Source: JANPPS01 sp043758105
GTDB lineage: Bacteria > Pseudomonadota > Alphaproteobacteria > Acetobacterales > Acetobacteraceae
Reading direction: 5' to 3'
NCBI GenBank assembly: GCA_043758105.1
Contig: JAYVOF010000012.1
Span: 1-40,639 of the forward strand
Length of the DNA: 40,639 nt
Both the position numbers and the translations under genes were made by a program. Below are positions 16,561 through 24,727 of the stretch, piece after piece. The notes under the pieces are model-generated. The model ran no database searches. It was not told where the DNA came from and worked only from the letters and a program-made list of their open reading frames with translations. Every line of letters begins with the position of its first letter. The first letter of the stretch is position 1.

Positions 16561-17128
16561 CAGCGCCCCCCTTCACAGCACCCGCCTTCACAGCACCCGC
16601 CTTCCGGGGGACCCTTCCGAGCGTGAGATGATCGAGCGGATTATCCGGGTGGATCATGCCGGCGAGTACGGCGCGGCCCGGATCTATGAGGGTCAGCTCG
16701 CCGTCATGGGCCGCGGCCCGAAGGGGGATTTGATCCGCCATATGAAGGCCCAAGAGCAGGTCCACCTCGACACGTTCAAGCGGTTGATCGCGGAGCGCCG
16801 GGTGCGTCCGACGGCGTTGCTGCCGTTGTGGCACGTGGCCGGATTGGCATTGGGTGCCGTCACGGCCGCCATGGGGGACCGGGCGGCGATGGCCTGCACC
16901 GTCGCGGTCGAGGAGTCGATCGACGAGCACTACGCCGAACAGGCGGCCTCTCTCGGTGATCACGAGGCGGTCTTACGGGGGCACATCGAAAACTTCCGGG
17001 CCGAAGAGCAGGAGCATCGGGAGATCGGTCTAGCGCATGAGGCCGAACTCGCACCGGCGTATCGCGTGATGTCCGCGGTCATCAAGGCGGGGTGCAAGCT
17101 TGCGATCAAAGTCAGCGAGCGGGTTTAG
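16553..17128 (+). CDS. coq7: Demethoxyubiquinone hydroxylase (COQ7 family)
   Basis: Diiron monooxygenase of ubiquinone biosynthesis that hydroxylates demethoxyubiquinol, at the membrane. The 191 residues contain the expected carboxylate and histidine ligands: RVDHAGEYGAARIYEGQ, KAQEQVHLDTF, VEESIDEHYAEQ and EEQEHREIGLAHE. The first 20 residues carry a tandem duplication LHSTRLHSTR from a 15-base repeat (about 16568-16598), an addition before the conserved start of the domain. Start ATG 16553 has AGGAG upstream, inside dsbB. Two-gene operon with dsbB. Confidence 0.92.
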   Translation: MSDSAPLHSTRLHSTRLPGDPSEREMIERIIRVDHAGEYGAARIYEGQLAVMGRGPKGDLIRHMKAQEQVHLDTFKRLIAERRVRPTALLPLWHVAGLALGAVTAAMGDRAAMACTVAVEESIDEHYAEQAASLGDHEAVLRGHIENFRAEEQEHREIGLAHEAELAPAYRVMSAVIKAGCKLAIKVSERV

Positions 17129-17180
17129 CCCCAACCGTCAACAATCATGCTCTAGCGTATTGTTAAAGAACGCGGAAATT

Positions 17181-17206
17181 CGGGTCAGGTGAAGCCACCT
17201 GATCCG
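17181..17206. terminator. Stem-loop between convergent coq7 and HNH genes
   Basis: CGGGTCAGGTG-aagc-CACCTGATCCG forms an 11-pair stem (one G-T pair) between the ends of two convergent genes. It has no T run on either side, so it may be a weak or factor-helped terminator, or a transcript-end stabiliser. Confidence 0.55.
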
Positions 17207-17214
17207 ACACCGCT

Positions 17215-17799
17215 TTAGCTATCCAGTTCGCTGTCCCAATACAGATAGTCGCGCCAGCTCTGGTGTAGGTAATTGGGCGGAAATGAGCGCCCGTTATCCT
17301 GCAATTCCCATGTATTGGGTTGCACCGGCTTATGCCGTGGGTGCATGTGACACTCGCGTGGCAGCTTACTGCCCTTACGCAAATTGCAGGTGCCGCAGGC
17401 GGTGACCACGTTCTCCCACGTCGTGCGTCCACCGCGGCTGCGCGGGATCACGTGGTCGAACGTCAGATCCTGAGTCGGATACCGGATGCTGCAATACTGG
17501 CAACTAAACGCATCGCGGAGGAATACGTTGAACCGGGTGAACGCAGGCTTACGCGCCGCGGGAATGTAATCCTTCAGCGCAATGACGCTCGGCAACCGCA
17601 TCGACATGCTGGGAGAGTGGACTTCGTCATCGTATTCGCTCAAAACCGACACGCGATCGAGGAACACCGCCTTCACCGCATCCTGCCAGGACCAGACCGA
17701 CAACGGGAAATAGGACAACGGCCGGAAGTCGGCGTTGAGCACTAGCGCAGGATGATGCAGACCGCCGTCGGGCAATGCGCGCTCCATTCTGACCGGCAC
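17215..17799 (-). CDS. HNH endonuclease family protein
   Basis: A 194-residue protein of the housekeeping-type HNH family widely found in alphaproteobacteria. The nuclease core is at about residues 100-150: FSCQYCSIRY (CxxC), then FDHVIPRSRGG (the DH of the His-metal finger), WENVVTACGTCNLRKG (second CxxC and the Asn). The N-terminal half starts ALVLNADFRPLSYFPLSVWSW, typical of this group. Start GTG 17797-17799 has GGAAA upstream; ATG 17787 is possible. It is not obviously tied to a restriction system here. DNA target and function are unknown. Confidence 0.88.
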   Translation of the reverse strand: MPVRMERALPDGGLHHPALVLNADFRPLSYFPLSVWSWQDAVKAVFLDRVSVLSEYDDEVHSPSMSMRLPSVIALKDYIPAARKPAFTRFNVFLRDAFSCQYCSIRYPTQDLTFDHVIPRSRGGRTTWENVVTACGTCNLRKGSKLPRECHMHPRHKPVQPNTWELQDNGRSFPPNYLHQSWRDYLYWDSELDS

Positions 17800-17931
17800 C
17801 GCATTTCCAGATGGCTCGTTTCACGCCGAGCCGCCAAGACTGCGCCGCCACGTTACCGTCCTTGTATCGCACTGCCGTCCCGCACCGGCAACCCGCAGGG
17901 CCCCGGTCGCGGGTCGACTGTCACGAAGCGT

Positions 17932-18588
17932 TCATGCCTCGGCGAAGATCCGCTGCAAAAATAGCGCTCCGGTCGAGAGTGCGGTGTCGTCGATGGCGTG
18001 TCCGAGGCCGGGCCGCCACAAGGTTTGCAGCGGGATTCCGAGTCGGTTCAGCGCCGCCTCGGACGCGAGCGCCCGGGCGAACGGCACAACCTCGTCATCC
18101 TCTCCATGCACCAGCAGGGTCGGCGGATGCCCGGCGCATTCCGCCGCCAGCTCCGGCGTGAACAGCAAGGTGCCGGAGAACGCGAGCAATCCGCGCGGGA
18201 CGGGGGCCCGCCTAAGGCCCGCGTGCAGCACCATCATCGCCCCCTGGCTGAACCCCATGAGCGCCACGTTGTCCCTGGCGAGTTCGAGCCGCGTCAGCTC
18301 GGCGTCGATATAATGCTGCAGCGCGGGCGCCGCCCGTTGGGCCCCGGCATACAGCACGGCGGGACTGCGGTCCTCGAGGCTAAACCATTGCCGTCCATGC
18401 GGGGCGCCATCGTACGGCTCTGGTGCATGCGGGGCCACGAACACCGCGTCCGGCAGTGCGGAGGCCCAGGCGGGGGCGAGGTCGATGAGGTCGTGCCCGT
18501 CCGCGCCCACGCCATGGCACAGTACCACCAGCTGCCGCGCCCGGCCCTTCGAGGCCGGCCCCCACCGCAACCCGGTTAATGCCTCCAT
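17932..18588 (-). CDS. Phospholipase/carboxylesterase (alpha/beta hydrolase)
   Basis: A 218-residue serine hydrolase of the YpfH/carboxylesterase type. The nucleophile motif is MGFSQGAMM, the catalytic Asp is in HGEDDEVVP and the His in GLGHAID, all in the normal order. VVLCHGVGADGHDLIDLAP is the oxyanion-hole loop. The start ATG 18588 has AGGAGG upstream, and the stop (TAG) of the preceding gene overlaps that site as TAGGAGG, so the two genes are translationally linked. Likely cytosolic, hydrolysing short esters; substrate unknown. Confidence 0.9.
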   Translation of the reverse strand: MEALTGLRWGPASKGRARQLVVLCHGVGADGHDLIDLAPAWASALPDAVFVAPHAPEPYDGAPHGRQWFSLEDRSPAVLYAGAQRAAPALQHYIDAELTRLELARDNVALMGFSQGAMMVLHAGLRRAPVPRGLLAFSGTLLFTPELAAECAGHPPTLLVHGEDDEVVPFARALASEAALNRLGIPLQTLWRPGLGHAIDDTALSTGALFLQRIFAEA

Positions 18589-18597
18589 GACGGCCTC

Positions 18598-19575
18598 CTA
18601 ATCGATCCGTGCCGGCACCCAGAGCGGGGTACGGTCCTTGTCCACCACCATCGCCCGCACACCCTCCGCCATGTCGGGATGCCGGGTGATGGTGCGGGTG
18701 AGGGCGAGTTCATTCTGCAGCGCGGCCTCGAGCGTGAGGCGGGCGCCTTTGCGGACCGCGTCGAACGTCCACAGCACGGCGCTGGGCGAGACGCTCCGTA
18801 AGGTGGCCAGGGTCTGCTGGCTCCACGGCGTGCCGAGCTGTTCCAGCCGGGAGACGATGGCGGGCACGCTATCGGCCTCGAAGCAGCGGATTTGGTCCAT
18901 CAGCGCCGGAAGCTCGGCCGGGGCCGGCACCGCCGCCGCTGCCAACGCCGCCACACCATGTTCGGCGAGATCGGCGCGCAAGCTGGCGAGCCGCTCGCGC
19001 GGCACGAAATGCGTGGCAATCCCGGCAAACGTGGCGTCCGCGCCGGCCAGCCGCGCGCCTGTCAGCGCCATATACATGCCGATCGCGCCGCGCAGCCGGG
19101 GTAGGGCGAAGGTGGCTCCCACATCGGGGAAGAAGCCGATACCCGTCTCTGGCATGGCAAACTGCGCCGCCTCCGTCGCGACCCGCGCGCTCCCATGGAT
19201 GGAGAGGCCGATGCCCCCGCCCATGCAGATGCCATCGATGAGGGCGACGAAGGGTTTGGGATACCGGGCGATGGCAAGGTTCAAGGCGTATTCGGCCTGA
19301 AAGAACCGTTCGACGCCGTCGCGGTCATCCGCCAGAACCAGGTCCCGGATCGCGCGGATATCCCCCCCGGCGCAGAACGCCCGCCCGCCCGCGCCCTCGA
19401 TCACGATGGCCGCGACGTCCGGATCATCCCGCCAGGCATCGAGGCCGGCCTGGATCATCTCGATCATGCCGAGGTCGAGGGCATTGAGCGCCTTGGGCCG
19501 GTTCAGCAGAATGCTGCCGATACGGCCGTCGCGTTCGATATACACAGTCGGCGGTTCGGGAGGCAGATCGGTCAA
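18598..19575 (-). CDS. Enoyl-CoA hydratase/isomerase family, 3-hydroxyisobutyryl-CoA hydrolase-like
   Basis: A crotonase-fold enzyme of 325 residues, probably a thioesterase of valine breakdown. GRAFCAGGDIRAI forms the oxyanion hole with GICMGGGIGLSIHG, and MPETGIGFFPDVGAT carries the Glu and Asp expected for hydroxyisobutyryl-CoA hydrolases rather than hydratases. The C terminus (LTRTITRHPDMAEGVRAMVVDKDRTPLW) also matches that subgroup. The start is TTG 19573-19575, since no other start fits before the domain; AAGGA lies 11 bases upstream. It may be regulated through the 17-base tandem repeat in its leader. A general enoyl-CoA hydratase is the alternative. Confidence 0.85.
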   Translation of the reverse strand: MTDLPPEPPTVYIERDGRIGSILLNRPKALNALDLGMIEMIQAGLDAWRDDPDVAAIVIEGAGGRAFCAGGDIRAIRDLVLADDRDGVERFFQAEYALNLAIARYPKPFVALIDGICMGGGIGLSIHGSARVATEAAQFAMPETGIGFFPDVGATFALPRLRGAIGMYMALTGARLAGADATFAGIATHFVPRERLASLRADLAEHGVAALAAAAVPAPAELPALMDQIRCFEADSVPAIVSRLEQLGTPWSQQTLATLRSVSPSAVLWTFDAVRKGARLTLEAALQNELALTRTITRHPDMAEGVRAMVVDKDRTPLWVPARID

Positions 19576-19597
19576 GGCCGGGTGTCCTTTGAGGGAA

Positions 19598-19631
19598 CCC
19601 GGCCTATACCGGCACCCGGCCTATACCGGCA
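19598..19631. repeat. Two tandem 17-base repeats
   Basis: CCCGGCCTATACCGGCA occurs twice in a row (19598-19614 and 19615-19631), each unit with CCGG at both ends of CCTATA. It lies in the leader of the hydrolase gene, just after the membrane-protein gene. It could be a paired binding site or a slippage product. Confidence 0.75.
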
Positions 19632-19644
19632 ATAGAAGGGCCGG

Positions 19645-20106
19645 TTAGCGCCGGGCCATCAGCCGGGCCGCCACCTCGGCCGCAAGGCGCGCGCCACTGC
19701 GGGGGGACCGGACCTGCACGGTCCGGGGCCGCCGCAAGACCAGGCCCATCGTCTCGCCGGCCAGGTTGACCATCGTCGCCGCTTTACGCATTTCCACCAG
19801 TGCCTGCTGGCGCACCTGCTTGGCTTCCACCTCGATCGCGTCGGGCTTGTCCGACAACGCCAGGGCTGCGAAGACGCCAGCGATGACCAGGTCCAGGCCG
19901 AGCAAGATGGCGCTGGCTACCAACGGCGTTACGTAGGCCGGGGTGAGAGCCTGAAATATCAGGACATGCAGCATGATCAGCATCCCCACCGCAAAGATCC
20001 CGGCGACGGCGGCGTACGCCCCCCGCATGCCCTGACGCCGGACCATCCGGCGCAAACGGAGCGTTTCCGCCGACGCTGCGATCTTAGCGAGTTCGATCGA
20101 ACGCAT
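19645..20106 (-). CDS. Putative YqjE/holin-superfamily-like membrane protein
   Basis: A 153-residue protein with two hydrophobic helices (about 30-55, VAGIFAVGMLIMLHVLIFQ, and 62-87), an amphipathic N terminus and a basic C-terminal tail. This layout and the adjacent DUF883-like gene (four bases apart) match the YqjE/YqjD-type pairs often annotated as phage holin family. It is not evidence of a prophage; no other phage gene is near. Function unknown. Confidence 0.65.
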   Translation of the reverse strand: MRSIELAKIAASAETLRLRRMVRRQGMRGAYAAVAGIFAVGMLIMLHVLIFQALTPAYVTPLVASAILLGLDLVIAGVFAALALSDKPDAIEVEAKQVRQQALVEMRKAATMVNLAGETMGLVLRRPRTVQVRSPRSGARLAAEVAARLMARR

Positions 20107-20110
20107 CGGC

Positions 20111-20395
20111 TTAGCGGGCGATGCGGCCGAGCATGTAGCCCGCGCCGGCGGCGATCAGCAGCGCCACGATCGGCTGATCACGCACGCGCTCGGACAATTG
20201 CTCGGTTTGATCGGACGCCATGTCGCTCGCCTGCCGGGCGTAGTCCTTAGCTTGGTTCGCGTAGTCCTGCGCATAGCCGGCCGCGTTGGCGAGGGCGGGG
20301 GTCACGCGTTCCGACATCAAGGTCTGCACCTGGTCACGCAACTGGGCGATCTGTTCCTTGGCGTCTTGCGAGACATCGTTCATCGTGTTGGACAT
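20111..20395 (-). CDS. DUF883 (ElaB/YqjD-like) membrane-anchored protein
   Basis: A 94-residue protein: a long, charged helical stretch of Gln, Asp and Ala (about 5-70), then one C-terminal hydrophobic helix (PIVALLIAAGAGYMLGRIAR). ElaB/YqjD proteins of this shape are inner-membrane tail-anchored proteins that bind ribosomes in stationary phase in Escherichia coli. The start ATG 20395 has GGAGAG upstream. Paired with the gene four bases downstream. Confidence 0.8.
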   Translation of the reverse strand: MSNTMNDVSQDAKEQIAQLRDQVQTLMSERVTPALANAAGYAQDYANQAKDYARQASDMASDQTEQLSERVRDQPIVALLIAAGAGYMLGRIAR

Positions 20396-20490
20396 GGTGG
20401 CTCTCCGTGGGGTGATGACGTGTCAACGCCACGGAAAGCCACCGGTTGCCCGGTTTGAAAGCCGAGTTTGAAAAGGTGGCGGCGCTTTAT

Positions 20491-23418
20491 TTACTTCCGC
20501 CACCACCCCCGCTTCTTGTCGGCCACCTCGACCTCTCCGACCACGATCGGCAGGATCGCGGGTGCAGATTCGGCGGGCGTTTTTTCGGGCACTTCCGGCT
20601 CGGATACTGCCACGACCGGGGCCGGGGCTGGGGCCTCCGCCGCCAGGTGAACAGGCTCGGGCGTGGGGTCCGCGACCGGCTTGGGAACGGGCTGGGGTGC
20701 CAATTCGGCGGTGGGTGGCGGGGCCGTTACGATGACCGGATCGGGGAGAGGTTCGGCGACCTGCACTCGATTGGCGAGGGTCAGCGCGCGCTCTTGTTCG
20801 GCCCGTTCGATCGCGTCGAAGATGTCGTAGGCCGAGGTGCCGGCGAAGGGATCGGCCGGGGTTGGCCCGGTATAAGCAGGAGCATAGGCCGGAGTATATG
20901 CCGGACTATAGGCGGGGGGCTCATGCGCAGGCTCGGCGTCGGACTCGGCGGCAGCGGCCTCCGTCTCCGGAGCATCGCCTGGCTCACGACGCCGGCGGCG
21001 TCCGCCGCGACGACCGCGGCGCTTACGCTCGGTCTCCTCGCCGGTTGCCGTTGTATCCTCGATTGTTGTCGCGTCATTCGGCGATTCAGCCGCCGTGACG
21101 CGCTCATCGCCGTCGGCGGGCTCGTTGTGGTCTGCCGGTGGGTCCGACACTTCAACGGTCGTTCCGGCTCCATTCTCGGCCGTCCCATTTTCAACGGTCC
21201 CATTCTGGGGTGAACCGTCCTCACGCCGGCCCCCCCGGCGGCGGAGGCGGCGGCGCTTTTGACGCTGCTCCCCCTCTTCCGCGGTCTCTCCGGCCCGCGC
21301 TTCCGTATCGCCGGGTTCGTTGTCTTCGGGGTCCGTCCCGTCCGCGTCCTGGTCGTTCTCATCGGGGCTTTCGGCCGCGGCCGGAACCATCTCGTCGTCA
21401 TCCTCGAACGGTTCCGGCGGGGCCAATTGCGAGATCGGCATCGGCAACTCGGACACTGCCTGCGCCCGCACCCGGTCGATTCGTACCAGGGGCGGCAACA
21501 ACGTGTCGTCGGCCGCAAAGGCCACGGTCATGCCGTATCGCTGCTCGACCTCCGCCAGCCGCACCCGTTTATGATTGAGGATATAGAGTGCGATCGACCC
21601 GGCGACATGCACGATGATCTCGGCCGCCCGGCGCTTGCCGCCCTCTTCTTCGACCGCGCGCAGCACATGCAGCGCCGCACTCTCGGTGCTGCGGACCGTG
21701 CCGGTCCCGGCGCAATGCGGACACATGACGAAGGCGGTTTCTGCCAATGAGGGGCGCAGCCGCTGCCGGCTCATTTCCAGCAGGCCGAAATGGCTGATGG
21801 AGCCGAGTTGGATGCGCGCCCGGTCGAATTTCAGCGCGTCCTTCAGCTTCTTTTCGACGGCCGCGTTGTTACGCCGGCTCTCCATGTCGATGAAGTCGAT
21901 CACGATCAGGCCGGCCAAATCCCGCAGCCGCAACTGGCGTGCCGCCTCCTCGGCGGCTTCCAGATTGGTGCGCAGCGCCGTCTCCTCGATGCCGCGCTCC
22001 CGCGTGGACCGGCCGGAGTTCACGTCGATCGCGACCAGCGCCTCCGTCTGGTTGATCACCAGGTAGCCGCCTGATTTCAGCTGCACGGTCGGCACCAGCA
22101 TGGCGTCCAGCTGCGCTTCGACCTGTGCCTTGGCAAAGAGCGGCTGCGGATCCTTCCACAGCTGCACCTTCTTCGCGTGCGTCGGCATCAGCATGCGCAT
22201 GAAGTCCCGCGCCGCGCGCCAGCCCTGCTCGCCATCGACAAGGATATCGTCCACGTCCCGTGAATAAACGTCGCGGATGGCACGCTTGATGAGGCTGGCC
22301 TCCTCATAGATCAGCGCCGGGGCCATGGATTTCATCGTCAGCTCGCGAATTTGGTCCCATTGATTCAACAGGTATTCGCAATCGCGGATGATCTCGGGCT
22401 TCGGCCGGTTCGCCCCGGCGGTGCGGACGATGAGGCCCATGCCGCGTGGCAAATCAAGCTCGGTCGTCACTTCCTTCAAACGCCGGCGATCAGCGGCCGA
22501 GGTGATCTTCCGGCTAATGCCGCCGCCGCGGGGAGAGTTCGGCATCAATACCGAAAAGCGTCCGGCAAGTGAAATATAGGTGGTGAGCGCGGCACCCTTG
22601 GAGCCACGCTCCTCCTTGACCACTTGAATTAGCAGAATTTGGCGGCGCCGAATGACTTCTTGAATTTTGTAGTTGCGGGTGAAGCGGGGGGCGGCGCGCT
22701 CGGGCCGCTGATACTCCGTCTCATGCTCGCCACCCAGCTGCTCCGGCGGTGGCTCGGCCGGGAGTTGGTCATGCTCGTCACTGGTATCCTGCTGCGGGCC
22801 GGACCCCGGATTCTCCTCGGCCGGGGCGGTCAGCATGGCGTCGGACGGATCGGCCTCGGGTGCCAAATCCGCGCCGACGGCGATCTCCGCTTCCGGGGAT
22901 GGCGCGTCCTCGCTCGAATGGTGGTCCGGTTCGTGTTGGCCAAGATCGGCAACCTCCGCCGGTTGAGGCTCCGCGGCCGGGTCCACCACTTCGCCCACGA
23001 TTTCCGACTCGCCTTCGATTTCCGGCTCGCCTTCGATTTCCAAAGGCTCTTGGATCTCCAACGGTATCGCCCGTGCGGCGGTGTGCGGCTGGGTGGCGGC
23101 GCGTTCTTCGGCCTCCTCCTCTTCGCGGGCCTCCGCCTCTTGCATTTCGATCAGCCGTTGGCGGTCGGCCACCGGGATTTGATAATAATCCGGATGGATT
23201 TCACCAAACGCTAAGAACCCGTGCCGATTGCCGCCGTATTCGACGAAAGCCGCCTGAAGACTCGGTTCCACCCGGACGATCTTCGCCAGGTAAATATTGC
23301 CCTTGAGTTGTTGCTTCGTCGAGGTCTCGACGTCGTAGTCTTCGAGGCGGTTACCGTCCAGGACCACCACGCGGGTTTCTTCCGCATGGGTGCTGTCGAT
23401 CAGCATGCGCTTCGTCAT
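20491..23418 (-). CDS. rne: Ribonuclease E
   Basis: Endoribonuclease that starts mRNA decay and rRNA/tRNA processing; 976 residues from ATG 23418, chosen over an upstream frame start (23466) because MTKRMLIDSTHAEETRVVV is the normal beginning. Residues about 37-235 form an S1 domain that is split by an acidic Glu/Ala/Pro insertion (about 95-235) with small EIEGE repeats. The catalytic part has VAIDVNSGRSTRERG and IVIDFIDME, the Asp metal sites (about 461 and 506), and the zinc-link CPHCAG (about 564). The C-terminal 300 residues are disordered, with Arg-rich RKRRGRRGGRRRRRE, PAYTPAYAPAYT repeats and a final KKRGWWRK, as expected for a degradosome scaffold. Leader discussed separately. Confidence 0.95.
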   Translation of the reverse strand: MTKRMLIDSTHAEETRVVVLDGNRLEDYDVETSTKQQLKGNIYLAKIVRVEPSLQAAFVEYGGNRHGFLAFGEIHPDYYQIPVADRQRLIEMQEAEAREEEEAEERAATQPHTAARAIPLEIQEPLEIEGEPEIEGESEIVGEVVDPAAEPQPAEVADLGQHEPDHHSSEDAPSPEAEIAVGADLAPEADPSDAMLTAPAEENPGSGPQQDTSDEHDQLPAEPPPEQLGGEHETEYQRPERAAPRFTRNYKIQEVIRRRQILLIQVVKEERGSKGAALTTYISLAGRFSVLMPNSPRGGGISRKITSAADRRRLKEVTTELDLPRGMGLIVRTAGANRPKPEIIRDCEYLLNQWDQIRELTMKSMAPALIYEEASLIKRAIRDVYSRDVDDILVDGEQGWRAARDFMRMLMPTHAKKVQLWKDPQPLFAKAQVEAQLDAMLVPTVQLKSGGYLVINQTEALVAIDVNSGRSTRERGIEETALRTNLEAAEEAARQLRLRDLAGLIVIDFIDMESRRNNAAVEKKLKDALKFDRARIQLGSISHFGLLEMSRQRLRPSLAETAFVMCPHCAGTGTVRSTESAALHVLRAVEEEGGKRRAAEIIVHVAGSIALYILNHKRVRLAEVEQRYGMTVAFAADDTLLPPLVRIDRVRAQAVSELPMPISQLAPPEPFEDDDEMVPAAAESPDENDQDADGTDPEDNEPGDTEARAGETAEEGEQRQKRRRLRRRGGRREDGSPQNGTVENGTAENGAGTTVEVSDPPADHNEPADGDERVTAAESPNDATTIEDTTATGEETERKRRGRRGGRRRRREPGDAPETEAAAAESDAEPAHEPPAYSPAYTPAYAPAYTGPTPADPFAGTSAYDIFDAIERAEQERALTLANRVQVAEPLPDPVIVTAPPPTAELAPQPVPKPVADPTPEPVHLAAEAPAPAPVVAVSEPEVPEKTPAESAPAILPIVVGEVEVADKKRGWWRK

Positions 23419-23917
23419 TATACTGAAAACTCCGTAGTGCCGCGGGCACGCGCGTGCGGAGCACAACGCGGCGGCGGCTTATATGATGGGAGGAAAGGGA
23501 TCGTCCGCGGCCGCTAAACGGTGCGGCAATCAGCCGACGGGCAACGCTGCCCGTAGCGACGAACGAAAAGACCGGTCCGGTCTGGCTGTAAACCCTACGA
23601 GGCTGGACGGGCACGGACGATCGCATTCTATCCCTGGCTAGTGAACGCGCCGTGAAGCGGCGTCCGGTGAGGCATTTGCATCTATCCGCGGAACGCTATT
23701 CGTTTCCGCGCCAGACCCGGTGCGCGATGCCGCGCGGCGCGGGCCGGTGTGCAGTGACTTCAGCCGGAGCGGCGCGGCGACCATTTAGGACGCGCGAGCA
23801 CGCAAACGAAGCCGGATTGCACCCCCGGAGCGAAGGTATAATGCCCTAAACGCGAGCCTTCCGCAAGCGTGCCCCTAGGGCCGTGCACAGAAGGCCGTTA
23901 TATGGTAGTTTTGGCTC
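23419..23917. other. 499-base region between divergent rne and amidase
   Basis: No convincing gene. It holds the long rne leader and the amidase promoter. Two hairpins are visible in the rne half: CGGGCA-acgc-TGCCCG (23538-23553) and AGACCGG-t-CCGGTCT (23569-23583). In enteric bacteria the rne leader mediates feedback control by RNase E; these stems could act likewise, which is inference. Near 23900, TATATG sits 17 bases before the amidase ATG. A small RNA is possible but unsupported. Confidence 0.5.
23538..23553 (-). promoter_or_regulatory. rne: Hairpin in the rne 5' leader
   Basis: CGGGCA-acgc-TGCCCG, a perfect six-pair stem with a tetraloop, about 120 bases upstream of the rne start codon. 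It is a candidate for RNase E autoregulation by analogy with enteric rne. Confidence 0.35.
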
Positions 23918-24703
23918 ATGGAGTCCGCCCTTGGCCTTACCCGCCGATCCCTGTTTGCTGCCGCAGCGCTCCCGCTGGCAGATGGACCGCGCACGCCATC
24001 CCGCCCCCGCATCCTTCCGCTGGTGACGCTCGATCCGGGCCATGGCGGAAAAGACCCGGGCGCGATCGGTGCCACTGGTTCATACGAAAAGCACGTTGCG
24101 TTTGCCGCGGCGCACGAGCTCCGGCGCCAGCTCATGGCCGACGGGCGGTGCCGGGTGGCGCTCACGCGGGAGCGGGACGTGTTCATCGCCCTAGAGGATC
24201 GGGTCGCGATCGCGCAGGCGCAAGGCGCGGCGCTGTTCGTTTCCATGCATGCCGACGCGGTGCTGGACCGGACGGTCCGGGGTGCCAGCGTCTATACATT
24301 GTCGGACACAGCGTCGGACGATCAGACCGCAGCCCTGGCCCGGCGGGAGAACGGTGCCGACCGGTTCGGCGGTCCGCGCTTCCAAAACATGCCGCCGGCG
24401 ATTGCGACCATTCTTGGAAGCCTGGTCCGGGAGGAAACCCGTGTCGGTTCTGCCCACCTCGCGCGGCAGTTGGTGGACGGCTTTGGCCCGCAGGTCGGCT
24501 TGTTGAGCAATCCGTCTCGTCACGCCGGCTTCCTGGTGCTGCGCGCGGCGGATATCCCGAGCGTACTGGTGGAGATGGGGTTCATGTCCAACCCAAGCGA
24601 TGAGGCCGCCTTGCACCGTCCGGAGTACCGGACCCGCGTCGCCACCGCGCTGCGCGGATCCATCGAGTCGTTCCTGGCGTCAAGCAGAAGGGTGGCGGGA
24701 TGA
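23918..24703 (+). CDS. N-acetylmuramoyl-L-alanine amidase (Amidase_3)
   Basis: Zinc amidase that cuts the stem peptide from murein in the periplasm, 261 residues. TRRSLFAAAALPLA at residues 8-21 is a twin-arginine (Tat) signal, as in AmiA/AmiC. Zinc ligands are the His of LDPGHGGKDPGA, the Glu of GSYEKH and the His of FVSMHADA; the catalytic Glu is in VLVEMGFMSNPSDE. No separate peptidoglycan-binding domain. No Shine-Dalgarno is apparent before ATG 23918. It lies 24 bases before the PBP1A gene, as usual next to rne in alphaproteobacteria. Confidence 0.9.
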   Translation: MESALGLTRRSLFAAAALPLADGPRTPSRPRILPLVTLDPGHGGKDPGAIGATGSYEKHVAFAAAHELRRQLMADGRCRVALTRERDVFIALEDRVAIAQAQGAALFVSMHADAVLDRTVRGASVYTLSDTASDDQTAALARRENGADRFGGPRFQNMPPAIATILGSLVREETRVGSAHLARQLVDGFGPQVGLLSNPSRHAGFLVLRAADIPSVLVEMGFMSNPSDEAALHRPEYRTRVATALRGSIESFLASSRRVAG

Positions 24704-24727
24704 GTGCGAAACGAATAGATCACTGGT

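Noticed and set aside
19645..20395. Prophage remnant suggested by a holin-like gene
   Set aside because: The gene pairs with a DUF883-like gene as in the chromosomal YqjDE-type pair; no other phage genes are near.
23652..23849. Plus-strand 65-codon frame in the rne-amidase gap
   Set aside because: No ribosome site, Arg-rich composition from GC bias, no recognisable motif.
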